Part shown: one piece after another, positions 26,272-35,354 of the stretch
Numbering within the stretch: the first letter of the stretch is position 1
Layout of the letters: each line of letters starts with the position of its first letter
Assembly (NCBI RefSeq): GCF_000733295.1
Contig: NZ_JPMI01000142.1
Location: 62,001 to 126,000 of the forward strand
Length of the DNA: 64,000 bases
Origin: Archangium violaceum Cb vi76
GTDB taxonomy: Bacteria; Myxococcota; Myxococcia; Myxococcales; Myxococcaceae
Direction: 5' to 3'
The notes under the pieces: model-generated
Database searches by the model: none
What the model was told of the DNA's origin: nothing
Seen by the model: the letters and a program-made list of their open reading frames with translations, nothing else
Made by a program: the position numbers and the translations under genes

Positions 26272-27450
26272 ATGGCCACCGCGCGTAGCGCCAAAGAAGG
26301 TCTCAAGCTGATGACGATGGGGCTGCTGAAGGAAGCAGCCCGTGAGTTCGAGGCAGTGCTGGCGAAGGATCCGCAGGACGCCACGGCCTTGCTGGGTCTG
26401 GCGCGGCTGCATCTCGCGCAGCACCACCCGGACGAGGCCCGGCCGCTCCTGGAGCGGCTGCGGGTCCTCCACCCCCACCATCCAGAGGCGCTCGGGTTCC
26501 TGGCGCGGCTGAAGGTGGAGAAGGACAAGGACGAGGGCGCGCTGAACGAGCTGCGCGCGCTGGCGAAGAACCCCAAGGCGGGCTTCACCGAGTTCTACAA
26601 CCTGGGCTACGCGCTGCTGAGCCTTCCGGGCAAGGAGGAGGAGGCGTCGCAGGCCTTCGTCCAGGCCCTGAAGGCGGAGCCGAAGAACCCGCACGCGACG
26701 ACCTACCTGGGTGTCGCGGTGTTGCGTCAGGGGCAGTTGGATCAGGCGCTCAAGTGCTTCAAGTACGCCGCCACCCTGGCGCCCCGCGAGTCCCTGCCAC
26801 TTTCACTGGCCGCGAAGGTGCTGGTGCAACAGGGGCAGATCGGCAAGGCCCAGCAGGCGTTGAAGAAGGCGCTCCAGCGTGCGCCGCGGAACGTGGAGCT
26901 GCACGAGGAGTTCATCAAGCTCTGCATCTTCACGAACAGCCCGAAGGCGGCGCTGCCCTCGGCGCTCGAGCTGCGGCAGCTCGCGCCGAAGAACCCGAAC
27001 GGGCCGTACCTGCAGGGCCTGGTGATGCTGACGAGCGGCAAGGTGGAGGACGCGCGGCGGCTCTTCCGGGAAACGCTGGGGCTGGCACCGGACTCGTGGG
27101 AGGCGCGGCTCGGACTGGCGCGGGCGCTGCAACTGGGCACGGACAAGGACGTGGCGCAGGCGCGCACGCTGCTGGAAGAGGCGGTGGCGCGAGCTCCGAC
27201 GGAGCCGGGGCCGGTGAACGAGCTGGCGGTGCTCTACCTGGAGAAGCCGGAGACGGCGGCCAAGGCGAAGGAGCTGCTGGCGAAGGTGCTGACGGTGCAC
27301 CCGGACGAGCCGGGTGCGAACCTGAACATGGCGTTGGCCCTGGTGAAGACGGACAAGGCCGCGGCGGCTCAGCACGCGCGCAAGGCCCAGAAGAGTACGG
27401 ATCCGAGCGTGCGTGAGCAGGCGGAGCGCCTGTTGAAGCAAGTGGCCTGA
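26272..27450 (+). CDS. Tetratricopeptide repeat protein
   Basis: This 392-aa, almost entirely helical protein is made of about ten TPR-like 34-residue units, seen in repeats such as EAAREFEAVLAKDPQDATAL, QALKCFKYAATLAPRESLPL and DARRLFRETLGLAPDSWEAR. There is no signal peptide or membrane helix, so it is a cytoplasmic scaffold for protein contacts. A TAGCAT box nine bases before the ATG, with no Shine-Dalgarno, suggests a short leader. No partner can be inferred from neighbours. Confidence 0.88.
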   Translation: MATARSAKEGLKLMTMGLLKEAAREFEAVLAKDPQDATALLGLARLHLAQHHPDEARPLLERLRVLHPHHPEALGFLARLKVEKDKDEGALNELRALAKNPKAGFTEFYNLGYALLSLPGKEEEASQAFVQALKAEPKNPHATTYLGVAVLRQGQLDQALKCFKYAATLAPRESLPLSLAAKVLVQQGQIGKAQQALKKALQRAPRNVELHEEFIKLCIFTNSPKAALPSALELRQLAPKNPNGPYLQGLVMLTSGKVEDARRLFRETLGLAPDSWEARLGLARALQLGTDKDVAQARTLLEEAVARAPTEPGPVNELAVLYLEKPETAAKAKELLAKVLTVHPDEPGANLNMALALVKTDKAAAAQHARKAQKSTDPSVREQAERLLKQVA

Positions 27451-27537
27451 GCGCACGACGACCGAGCGGCTCCTGCTCCGGCGCCTGGTTGGCTGCCGTT
27501 CAGTTCAGGGAGGCCCTGATGCTACAAACGGGTCCGC

Positions 27538-30135
27538 ATGTCGTCTCCCCCCCGCCTCCTGGTCTCGCTCGCTCGCTCCCTTGCCTGCATGACCCTGCTC
27601 CTCTCGCTGGCGACGGCCCGCGCCGAGCAGGCTCACGGCACCTTCGAGGCCATCCGCACCTCCGTCCCGCCCCAGCTCGACGGCCAACTCGATGACGAAG
27701 TCTGGGCCACGGCGCCCAGCTACACGCGCTTCGTCCAGACCTTTCCCCAGGAAGGCGCCGAGCCCACCGAGCGCACCGAGGTGCGCGTCCTCTACGACGA
27801 CCAGACGCTCTACGTCGGCATCATCAACTTCGACTCGCAGCCACAGCTCGTCAACCGCCAGCTCGGCCGCCGCGGCCAGCCTCCCGAGTCGGACATCGTC
27901 ACGGTGTCCATCGACAGCGCGCATGATCGCCGCACCGCCTACGCATTCTCCGTGAACGCGGGTGGCACCCTCCGTGACACCCTCTACTTCGACGACAACA
28001 AGAGTTCGAATGACTGGGACGCCATCTGGGACGGGCGCGCCGCCCTCCGGCCCGATGGCTGGTCCGTGGAGCTCGCCATCCCCCTGCGCCTGCTCCGCTT
28101 CCCCAGCGCTCCCATCCAGGATTGGGGCTTCGCCGTCCGCCGGGAGATCGCCCGCAAGTCCGAGGTGATCGACTCCATCCTCATCCCCCGCAACGCCAAC
28201 GCCTTCGTCTCGCGTTTCGGCAACCTCGTGGGCATGCGGGGACTCGTGCCCCACATGGACGTGGAGCTCACCCCCTACGTCGCGTCCCGCGCCAGCCGCC
28301 GGCCCCTGTCCTCGGATCCCTTCCTCCCCAAACCCCGCCTGTGGGAGCCGTCCGCGGATGTCGGACTCGACGTCAAGCTCTCCCTCACCAGCCAGCTCGT
28401 CCTCAACGCCACCATCAACCCGGACTTCGGCCAGGTGGAGGCCGACGAGCTCATCCTCAACCTCTCCACCTTCGAGGCCTTCTTCCCGGAGAAGCGCCCC
28501 TTCTTCACCCAGGGCATGGACATCTTCCAGCCCGCGGGCGCGGAGATCAGCGACGCCTCGCAGATGCTCTTCTACTCGCGCCGCATCGGCCTGGACACGC
28601 CCATCCTCGCCGCCACCAAGCTGACCGGTGCGCTCACCCGCAACATCCAGATGGGTCTGCTGGATGCCGTGGTGATGGACGCCTCCGCGCCGAGCCGCGC
28701 CGACGAGGACCTGGGGCCGCCGGACTCCCGCTACCAGTTCCACCCCACCCGCCCCTTCCACTTCGCCCCCAATAGCGCGCTGCCGCGGGAGCCTGGCGTT
28801 CCCCAGAACTTCTTCATGGCCATCTCCCGCGCCACCGTGGCCCCCGGCTCCACCGTGGGGCTCTCCGCCGGTGCCGCCACGCCGCTCGGCCACCGCTGCG
28901 GCTCCGTGCTGCCCGAGGATCCCGCGCACCGCGACGACTGCCTCGTGGCCGGAGGCAACGCCGCGGCCCTCGACTGGAACCTCCGCACCCAGGACGGAAA
29001 CTGGGTCTTCGTCGGACAGCTCGCCGGCTCCCAGGTCGTCGGTGGCCCCGAGGCCGGCCAGATGCGCCGCGATGGCACCCTGCTGCGCCCGGGCGACACC
29101 GGCCTCGGCACGTACATGACGGCCGGCCTGCTCGGCGGCGATCCCTTGCGCTTCAGCGTCGGCTACGAGTACGCCTCTCCCCGGCTGGAGCTCAACGCCA
29201 CCGGCTTCCAGACCACCCAGAACCAGCAGACCGCCAAGGCCACCGTCGAGTTCGTCCGGCCCTCGGGCTGGGGCCCGCTCCACACCTTCTCCACCTCGTT
29301 CAACGCCTACCGGGACTGGACGACGGACTCGCGCGCCCTCCACGTCAATGATCAGCTCCTCCTCCTGACCGAGGCCACCCTCCCGGGCTTCCACGTCGCT
29401 GGCTTCAAGATCGGCGCGAAGTTCAACCGGCAGGACATCCGGGAGATACCCCTCACCGGCATTGCCATCGAGCGGCCCGACTACCAGTACATCACCGCCT
29501 GGGGCGAGACGAACCGCAACCTGCCGCTCGCGCTGCGCCTGGATGCCTACGTCAACCGGCTCGTGGCCCCCGCCCCCACGCTCTCCAAGCATGGACAGGG
29601 CGCCACCCTCACCACCATCTGGCGGCCCCTGCCCAACCTCGAGACGCAGTTCATCGCGGACTTCTACGGCTTCCTGGAGGGCCCCCGGTGGCTCGAGACC
29701 CTGCCGAACGGCCGCTACCTGTTCAGTGAGCAGGAGCCCCTCATCCTCTCGCTCACGCTGCGCCAGCTCCTGGTGCTGTCACCGCGGCTCACCCTCCAGC
29801 TCTACGCCCAGCTCTTCAGCGCCACCAACCGCTACGGCCCCTTCTACGAGGCCACGCCCGGCGCGGATGGACGCGTGCACCTGGCGGACTTCCTCCCCAC
29901 GGAGCCCGGCATGGACCCGAGCTACCACGAGGCCGCGCTCAACATGAACATGGTGCTGCGCTGGGAGTACTCGCCCGGCGCAACCCTCTTCCTCGTCTAC
30001 TCGCGCGCCCAGCAGGAGCTGCCGCCGCAAGAGGGCAGCGCCGAGCTGTTCCACTTGCTGCTCCCCAATCGTCTCTTCGCGGGAGCGTCCACGGACACGT
30101 TGTTCGTCAAATGGTCCCACGCCTGGGGGCTGTGA
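27538..30135 (+). CDS. DUF5916 protein: CBM9-like domain plus C-terminal outer-membrane barrel
   Basis: This 865-aa exported protein (signal peptide cut after ATARA) has an N-terminal domain of about 200 residues of the carbohydrate-binding family 9 type. It is recognised by PPQLDGQLDDEVW, VRVLYDDQTLYVGI, a TVSIDSAHD segment and WSVELAIPLRLLRF. Then comes FGQVEADELILNLSTFEAF/FPEKRPFF, the hallmark of DUF5916, and a long beta-rich region ending KWSHAWGL, consistent with a barrel. Such proteins are frequent in Bacteroidetes and myxobacteria; their role is unknown, perhaps glycan binding or uptake at the surface. Confidence 0.88.
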   Translation: MSSPPRLLVSLARSLACMTLLLSLATARAEQAHGTFEAIRTSVPPQLDGQLDDEVWATAPSYTRFVQTFPQEGAEPTERTEVRVLYDDQTLYVGIINFDSQPQLVNRQLGRRGQPPESDIVTVSIDSAHDRRTAYAFSVNAGGTLRDTLYFDDNKSSNDWDAIWDGRAALRPDGWSVELAIPLRLLRFPSAPIQDWGFAVRREIARKSEVIDSILIPRNANAFVSRFGNLVGMRGLVPHMDVELTPYVASRASRRPLSSDPFLPKPRLWEPSADVGLDVKLSLTSQLVLNATINPDFGQVEADELILNLSTFEAFFPEKRPFFTQGMDIFQPAGAEISDASQMLFYSRRIGLDTPILAATKLTGALTRNIQMGLLDAVVMDASAPSRADEDLGPPDSRYQFHPTRPFHFAPNSALPREPGVPQNFFMAISRATVAPGSTVGLSAGAATPLGHRCGSVLPEDPAHRDDCLVAGGNAAALDWNLRTQDGNWVFVGQLAGSQVVGGPEAGQMRRDGTLLRPGDTGLGTYMTAGLLGGDPLRFSVGYEYASPRLELNATGFQTTQNQQTAKATVEFVRPSGWGPLHTFSTSFNAYRDWTTDSRALHVNDQLLLLTEATLPGFHVAGFKIGAKFNRQDIREIPLTGIAIERPDYQYITAWGETNRNLPLALRLDAYVNRLVAPAPTLSKHGQGATLTTIWRPLPNLETQFIADFYGFLEGPRWLETLPNGRYLFSEQEPLILSLTLRQLLVLSPRLTLQLYAQLFSATNRYGPFYEATPGADGRVHLADFLPTEPGMDPSYHEAALNMNMVLRWEYSPGATLFLVYSRAQQELPPQEGSAELFHLLLPNRLFAGASTDTLFVKWSHAWGL

Positions 30136-30200
30136 GCCGCACGCCCCATGCGTCGAGTTCGCCGTGGGCATTCTTCAACCCGAAGCAGGCGCGGCGGTCC

Positions 30201-31865
30201 TCACCGGCCCACGCGGAATTCACGAGGCCTGGAGTTGTAGGCATCCAGGAGGGGCTCATACCGGATTCCAAACACCACGGTATGGGCCCCTTCCTCCAGC
30301 GCGGGCAAGGAGAGGGAGCTCTTGAGCTCCCGTTGGCCGCCCGGCGGGACGATGGCGTCCTCCGGAAAGACATCCAGCGTTCCTCGATGGACCTCCTGGC
30401 CGTTCTTCCGGATGACGTAGAACAGCGTGGGCGCCTGGGGAAAGCCGCCTCGCTCGAAGCGGAGCGCCGTGTTCCTCGGATTGGAGACCGTGACGGTGAA
30501 GGCCACGGCGTCTCCACTCTTCACGGCGGGAGGGAACGCGACCTCCACCGGGATGTCGTAATACGACGAGAACCCGGGTGCGAGGAGGTAATGGACTGTC
30601 TTGTCCATGCGCGTCCGTAGCTCCGTGCTCCCGGCGAAGGGGCGCTCCTGGACGATGACCACCTCGCGTCCCTGCAGACCATCCTCGTAGTTCCACAGCT
30701 CGTACTGGGATTGGCGCCGCTCGCCGCTCTGCAGGGCCACGCCCGTGTGCCCCGAGTAGAACGAATAGAGAGACGACTCGCGGAAGTTGTCCCCGAAGAG
30801 CACCGGCCTGTCACCGGCCACCTTCTCGATGTCTTCCGCCCACGACTTCCGGCCATGGTAGTAGTCCACGTTGATGTGGTTCACCGGGAAGATGCGGAAC
30901 ATCAAATACAGACGGAGCACCACGACGGCGAAGGCCAGCGGCAGCACCAGGAATTGAAAGAGTTTCCTCCGCTTCTCCTCCTCGTAGAACCGCGCGGCGA
31001 GCAGCAGGAGTGGAAAGAGGGCAATGGACGTCCAGTGGAAGTGGACGAATGCCTTCAGGGCCGTGAAGAGGAAGAAGCCGAAGGTGCCCACGCAGATGAG
31101 CTGCAAGGCCCTCTCGAAGCGGTCCTGCGTCCGGACGGCGAATGGAATGAAGATCAGCCCGGGCCCGATCGCCGGGAGCTGCTGGCCGAGGTACTCGAGC
31201 AGGTACCGGGTGGTGAAGGCGGTGGTGCGGCCCTTCAGGTGGAACTGGAACGTCGGAAACTGGTGCGCGTACTGCCAGCCCAGGTGGGGCAGGAACAACA
31301 CCAGGGCCAGCACCATGGACAGCCAGAAGCGCGGGGAGCGCAGCAGCCGGAGGTTGGAGAGCACCGTGAATCCAACCACCAGGACGCCGTGGTACTTCGA
31401 GTACAGCATCAAGGCGGTGGAGCCCCCCATCAACAGCACCGCGGACAGGTCCTCCTTCTCCAGGAACCGCTTGTAGCCGAGGAGGAACAGCACCAGGAAG
31501 AAGAGGAGCGGCCCGTCCGGGAAGATGATGAACGCCAGGTAGTTCAGCAGCGGCAGGGACAGCACCATCAGAGAGATGAGGGTGTTCCGCCCCGGCCGCT
31601 CCCGAGGCACCAGCTCGAACAGCAGCAGCACGCTCAGGGCATTCAGAATCACATTCACCAGGCGTACGCCCAACTCGTTCGGGAAGAGCGAGTACCCGAG
31701 CCGCACCATCAGCGCGATGAAGGGGGGATGGTCGTAATAGCCCCACTCCAGGGAGCGCGAGTAGAACCAGTAGTACGCCTCGTCACTGGTCAGCTCGGTG
31801 AACGCGGCCTGCACGAGATTCAGCACCAGCCAGAAGATGAAGAAGTGCAGGGGCCTGAGTTTCAT
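30201..31865 (-). CDS. GT39/ArnT-like membrane glycosyltransferase
   Basis: The 554-aa protein has about ten membrane helices in the first 350 residues. The first periplasmic loop carries TSDEAYYW (the catalytic Asp-Glu) and YYDHPPF, signatures of PMT/ArnT-type transferases that move a sugar from a polyprenyl-phosphate donor to lipid or protein at the periplasmic face. A soluble beta domain (about 430-554) follows. I start it at 31865 (MKLRPLHFF), because the upstream extension is not hydrophobic. It lies downstream of the SDR gene but is separated from it by a strong hairpin. Confidence 0.9.
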   Translation of the reverse strand: MKLRPLHFFIFWLVLNLVQAAFTELTSDEAYYWFYSRSLEWGYYDHPPFIALMVRLGYSLFPNELGVRLVNVILNALSVLLLFELVPRERPGRNTLISLMVLSLPLLNYLAFIIFPDGPLLFFLVLFLLGYKRFLEKEDLSAVLLMGGSTALMLYSKYHGVLVVGFTVLSNLRLLRSPRFWLSMVLALVLFLPHLGWQYAHQFPTFQFHLKGRTTAFTTRYLLEYLGQQLPAIGPGLIFIPFAVRTQDRFERALQLICVGTFGFFLFTALKAFVHFHWTSIALFPLLLLAARFYEEEKRRKLFQFLVLPLAFAVVVLRLYLMFRIFPVNHINVDYYHGRKSWAEDIEKVAGDRPVLFGDNFRESSLYSFYSGHTGVALQSGERRQSQYELWNYEDGLQGREVVIVQERPFAGSTELRTRMDKTVHYLLAPGFSSYYDIPVEVAFPPAVKSGDAVAFTVTVSNPRNTALRFERGGFPQAPTLFYVIRKNGQEVHRGTLDVFPEDAIVPPGGQRELKSSLSLPALEEGAHTVVFGIRYEPLLDAYNSRPREFRVGR

Positions 31866-31927
31866 CGGGTGTCCGTCTATCCCCGCACCGCCTACGCGGC
31901 AAGCGTTCCAGGCGGCTCGCATGCCGG

Positions 31928-31979
31928 GGCCGAGGGCCCGGTGCTCCGTCTCCCAGACGGGTGCATCGGGCCCTCGGCC
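31928..31979 (-). terminator. Nested hairpin between SDR and GT39 genes
   Basis: GGCCGAGGGCCCG pairs perfectly with CGGGCCCTCGGCC (13 bp). Inside the loop, CCGTCT pairs with AGACGG around CCC. The stable structure lies just past the SDR stop on the minus strand. There is no T-run, so termination may be partial or the element may stabilise the SDR mRNA end. Confidence 0.5.
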
Positions 31980-31994
31980 GTTGACGGACGGGCT

Positions 31995-32813
31995 TCAGCC
32001 CACCTTGGGCTGGGTGATGCCCAGCGTGTCCGCGTAGCTGTGGATTCCGCGGATGTGATTGCCACCATCCACGGCGATGGTCTCGCCGGTGACCCACGAC
32101 GAGAGGTCGCTGACGAGGAACGACACCACCTTCGCCACGTCATCCGGCTCGCCGCACACCTTGCCGAGCGGCGTACGGGCGAGGAACTCCTTCTTCATGG
32201 CCTCGGTCATCAGCCCGGCCCCCTCGGAGAGGGGCGTGCGGATGACGCCCGGCGCGACGATGTTGACCCGGATGCCGTACCGCCCCAGCTCCGAGGCCGC
32301 GACCTTGGTGAGGTTCGCGAGCCCCGCCTTGGAGGCGCAGTAGTGGGCGAGCCCATCCGTCACGTCCGTCTGGTTCAGCGAGGAGACGTTGACGATGGAC
32401 CCGGGCTGCTTCGCGTCCACGAGCGCCCGCCCCAGGGCCTTGATGAAGAGGAAGGGCCCCTTGAGGTTGATGTCCAGGACGTGCTCGAAGTCCTGCTCCG
32501 GCATGTCGATGATCGGGGAGAGCGTGGCCGTCCCGGCGTTGTTCACGAGGATGCCCGGCAGGCCGAACTCCTTCGTGGCGGTCTCGATGGCCCGGGACAC
32601 GTCCGCGGCCCGGACCACATCCCCCGTGAAGGGCACGGCTCGCGCGCGCCCCTCCATCGTCCGGTTGAGCTCCTCGGCGGCGGCCTCCACCTTCTCCCGG
32701 GTCCGTCCGAAGAGGAGCACATTGGCTCCGTCCCGCATGAGGCGCGCGGAGATCCCCAGCCCGATTCCCTGCCCCGCCCCCGTCACGATGGCACTGCTCG
32801 ATACCAGCTTCAT
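31995..32813 (-). CDS. Short-chain dehydrogenase/reductase
   Basis: A 272-aa classical SDR: TGAGQGIG at residues 11-18, VNNAGTA for the adenine pocket, and the catalytic triad in NVSSLNQ and HYCASKAG (Ser-Tyr-Lys). The TGETIAVDGGNHI ending is typical. It reduces or oxidises an unknown alcohol/ketone; an Arg rather than Asp in the FGRTREK loop suggests NADP(H). There is no pathway neighbour. A Shine-Dalgarno-like AAGGAG precedes the ATG at 32813. Confidence 0.9.
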   Translation of the reverse strand: MKLVSSSAIVTGAGQGIGLGISARLMRDGANVLLFGRTREKVEAAAEELNRTMEGRARAVPFTGDVVRAADVSRAIETATKEFGLPGILVNNAGTATLSPIIDMPEQDFEHVLDINLKGPFLFIKALGRALVDAKQPGSIVNVSSLNQTDVTDGLAHYCASKAGLANLTKVAASELGRYGIRVNIVAPGVIRTPLSEGAGLMTEAMKKEFLARTPLGKVCGEPDDVAKVVSFLVSDLSSWVTGETIAVDGGNHIRGIHSYADTLGITQPKVG

Positions 32814-32901
32814 CCCGGCTCCTTGTGTTTTCAGGATGCCCGGACGCTACACCCCCACTGTAGGGCGGCAAAGCACGGGCCCGAGGCGTTAAGCTCCCGC
32901 C

Positions 32902-33273
32902 ATGCGATTGCTCTTGAACATCCTGTGGATCGTCCTCGGTGGGTGGGTCATCTGGCTCGAGTACGTGCTCGGCGGCCTGCTGCTGTGCCTCACCATCGTG
33001 GGCATTCCCTTTGGCATGCAGTGCTTCAAGATGGCCGGGCTGGGCCTGCTGCCGTTCGGCAAGGACATCGTCGACGCGCCGGGCGCCAGCGCCATCGGCT
33101 GCATCCTGAATGTCTTCTGGATCGTGGTCGCGGGGATCTGGATCTTCGTGACCCACATCGGGCTCGCGCTGGGGCTCGCCGTGACGATCATCGGCATCCC
33201 CTTCGCCATCCAGCACGTGAAGCTCGCGATGCTCGCGCTCGCCCCCTTCGGGAAGCTCGTGCGCGAGACGTGA
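32902..33273 (+). CDS. yccF: YccF family inner membrane protein
   Basis: This 123-aa protein consists of two repeated YccF units: LLNILWIVLGGWVIWLEY then TIVGIPFGMQCFKMA, and ILNVFWIVVAGIWIF then TIIGIPFAIQHVKLA. The repeated GIPF-hydrophobic pattern with a trailing PFGK is diagnostic. Four membrane helices are expected. Function is not established in the family. A TAAGCT box lies six bases before the ATG with no Shine-Dalgarno. Confidence 0.92.
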   Translation: MRLLLNILWIVLGGWVIWLEYVLGGLLLCLTIVGIPFGMQCFKMAGLGLLPFGKDIVDAPGASAIGCILNVFWIVVAGIWIFVTHIGLALGLAVTIIGIPFAIQHVKLAMLALAPFGKLVRET

Positions 33274-33282
33274 GCGAGGGCC

Positions 33283-33879
33283 TCAGAAGGCCACGCCGAA
33301 GGCCAGGCGGGGCGTGGGGATGATCTGCACCCGCAGCGCCCCCTCCCCTTCCGCTTCGAGGTCCGGTGTCGAGCGGTACTGGGCCGAGAAGCCCGCCGCG
33401 AGCGTGAAGCGGTTGAACAGCACCAGCGTCCAGCCAACGGTCCCGCCCAGCCCCAACCCCACTGCCCTGCGCCGCACGCCGTTCTCCGAGCGGAGCTGAT
33501 AGACCGTGCTGAACTCGGGCCCGAAGTAGATGCCGCTCGGAGCATTGCCGAGCACGAAGAGCCGGATGCCCAGCGTGCCCGCCAGCGACAACGTCCACGC
33601 CTCTGGCGTGCGGCCATAGGCGAACTCCGGCGCCACGTAGATCGACAAAGGCTTGCCGAAGGCCCGCTCGTACTCGACGCCCAGCTGCGAGTGCTGCAGC
33701 GCCAGCGGGTTGATGGTGAAGGTGTTCCGGGCGCCCAGATCCTCCTCGGGAGGCGGCTTCGGCTTGCCCAGCTTCGAGAACCAGTCCTGCACCTTGGTGA
33801 TGACGTCGTCCTCGGCCAGGGCCCTCCCGGGGAAGAGGACACACAGCGAGAGCAGCAGGATCGGCGCGGCGCGGGGCAT
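33283..33879 (-). CDS. Exported beta-barrel-like protein
   Basis: With the ATG at 33879 it is 198 aa, with a clean signal peptide (cut after GRALA) and a mature N-terminus rich in Lys/Pro/Glu. It then alternates short strands (QLGVEYERAFGKPLSIYVAP, GLGLGGTVGWTLVLFNRF) and ends in RLAFGVAF, a terminal aromatic typical of outer-membrane barrels. No family name recognised. It is convergent with yccF, nine bases apart, and downstream of the membrane hydrolase on the same strand. Confidence 0.78.
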   Translation of the reverse strand: MPRAAPILLLSLCVLFPGRALAEDDVITKVQDWFSKLGKPKPPPEEDLGARNTFTINPLALQHSQLGVEYERAFGKPLSIYVAPEFAYGRTPEAWTLSLAGTLGIRLFVLGNAPSGIYFGPEFSTVYQLRSENGVRRRAVGLGLGGTVGWTLVLFNRFTLAAGFSAQYRSTPDLEAEGEGALRVQIIPTPRLAFGVAF

Positions 33880-33945
33880 GGAGGGCTCGGGATGAGGGGG
33901 GCCACCATCTTCGAGCACCCGTGGGGAGGCCTCAAGCACGGAGCG

Positions 33946-34989
33946 TCACCGGTGCGCGTCCCGCTCCCTCTCGAGAAGCCATGTGGCGATGGCCTTCTCA
34001 CACGCCTCGTGCCGGTCCAGGAAGGCGAAGTGGCCGCTGTCGAGCTCCACGTAGGTGGCGAAGTGCCCTGCCCGTCGAGCGGCTTCACGCATCAGCCTCG
34101 CGGGCATCATGGAGTCGTGCTTCCCCTCGACGAGCAGCACGGGGACGCGCGGTGGCGGCACCTTCGTCGAAGCCCCGGAGATCAACAGGAGCCCCCGGAG
34201 CTCCAGCCCGGGATGCGCGGCCCGGCCCACGAGCACGCTCGCGCCCACTCCCCCGTTGGACAACCCTCCGAGGTACACCCGCTTGACGCCACGCCGCGCG
34301 AGCCAGGCGAAGGTGCGCTCCAGGGTCTCCTCGCCCCGGTGCGACCACCAGTCGCCCATCGGGCCCACCGAGGGACACACCGTGAGCGCCGAGATGGCCT
34401 GGACCGCTCGCGCCATCTGCCAGCAGTACACGGCGAAGTTGCCGGCATAGCCGTGCAGGAACACCACGGCGGTCTCGGGTGCGGCGTCGCGCCCGGCGGG
34501 GATGATGACGGTATCGAAGGACTCGGGGGACTGGAGCCCGAGCCACGTCGCGACCGCGGGCGTGGCGCTCGAGCCCTCGGCCTCCCGCATCCGTGAGAAG
34601 GCCGACTCGAGGGCCGGGACGAATTCACGCGCGTCCGCGCGGGGCAGCCGGCCCGACAGCAGGAGCGCATGGGCCGCGAGCAGCGTTCCATCCCGCTCAT
34701 CGACGAGCCGGTTCACGAGCCGCCAGCCCTCGTCCGGCAGACGCACCGTGTGCAGGCCGCGCCCATCCGCGAGGACGAGCCGCGCGCCCGCGACGAGCAC
34801 CAGGAGGCCGAGCCCCGCCCGGGTCAGGCCTCGCCACTTCCGCCAGCGCTTCGTGAGCAGCCCGGCCGAGAGGACCGCGCCTCCCACGACATAGGCCTGG
34901 CCCGACACAGTCGCCCCCACGGAGAAGGCCACCACGAGCAACAAGGCGGCGACAGGGGCACTCACGAGGCCGAGGAGGAAGACGAACAT
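33946..34989 (-). CDS. Membrane-anchored alpha/beta hydrolase
   Basis: This 347-aa protein has three hydrophobic segments in the first 75 residues and a hydrolase domain from about residue 160. Visible are FLHGYAGNF (oxyanion hole), GGLSNGGVGA (nucleophile Ser), a late EGKHDSMMP (acid Asp) and SGHFAF (His). All catalytic positions of the alpha/beta-hydrolase fold are therefore present. The domain probably faces one side of the inner membrane; substrate unknown. The gene is followed by the exported barrel-like protein on the same strand. Confidence 0.85.
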   Translation of the reverse strand: MFVFLLGLVSAPVAALLLVVAFSVGATVSGQAYVVGGAVLSAGLLTKRWRKWRGLTRAGLGLLVLVAGARLVLADGRGLHTVRLPDEGWRLVNRLVDERDGTLLAAHALLLSGRLPRADAREFVPALESAFSRMREAEGSSATPAVATWLGLQSPESFDTVIIPAGRDAAPETAVVFLHGYAGNFAVYCWQMARAVQAISALTVCPSVGPMGDWWSHRGEETLERTFAWLARRGVKRVYLGGLSNGGVGASVLVGRAAHPGLELRGLLLISGASTKVPPPRVPVLLVEGKHDSMMPARLMREAARRAGHFATYVELDSGHFAFLDRHEACEKAIATWLLERERDAHR

Positions 34990-35354
34990 GCTCCCAGTGT
35001 GGAGCGCGGCACGTCACCCGGGAGCCCCACCCCGCTGAACGGCTCCAGAACGACGGCCGCCGGTCGCGCCGCGCTTCCGAGAGGCCCCGCCTGTACCAGA
35101 TGACCCCATCGCTCGCGCCGGTGTCCGATCCTGGGACAGCCACCGGCTCCCTACCAACCTCTTGAGATTGCTGGGAAATCATCACGCGCTCGTCATGGCG
35201 CTTTACGTTCCGGCGCGCCGGACGGTGGAGCCCCGATGCTCCATCTCAGCGCCGGGGACACTCCAACCTCGCGTTCTCACAAAGGGCGAATTCCTGGCCC
35301 GCGCCTTGCTCATCAGATGGACCGCCTCATCCCCCAGCAAAGGAAGCGAGTCCT
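34990..35354. other. 365-bp intergenic region upstream of the M35 protease
   Basis: It separates two divergent genes. The only structured element I see is a possible sigma-54 promoter at its right end (listed separately) and the AAGGAAG ribosome site of the protease. No open frame with convincing codon use is present. Confidence 0.6.
35295..35310 (+). promoter_or_regulatory. Candidate sigma-54 promoter of the M35 protease
   Basis: TGGCCCG-N4-TTGCT differs from the sigma-54 consensus TGGCACG-N4-TTGCW at one base, and the GG/GC spacing of ten is correct. It ends 44 bases before the ATG. Myxobacteria use sigma-54 widely for developmental and secreted-protein genes, but a match of this kind can arise by chance in GC-rich DNA. 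Confidence 0.4.
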
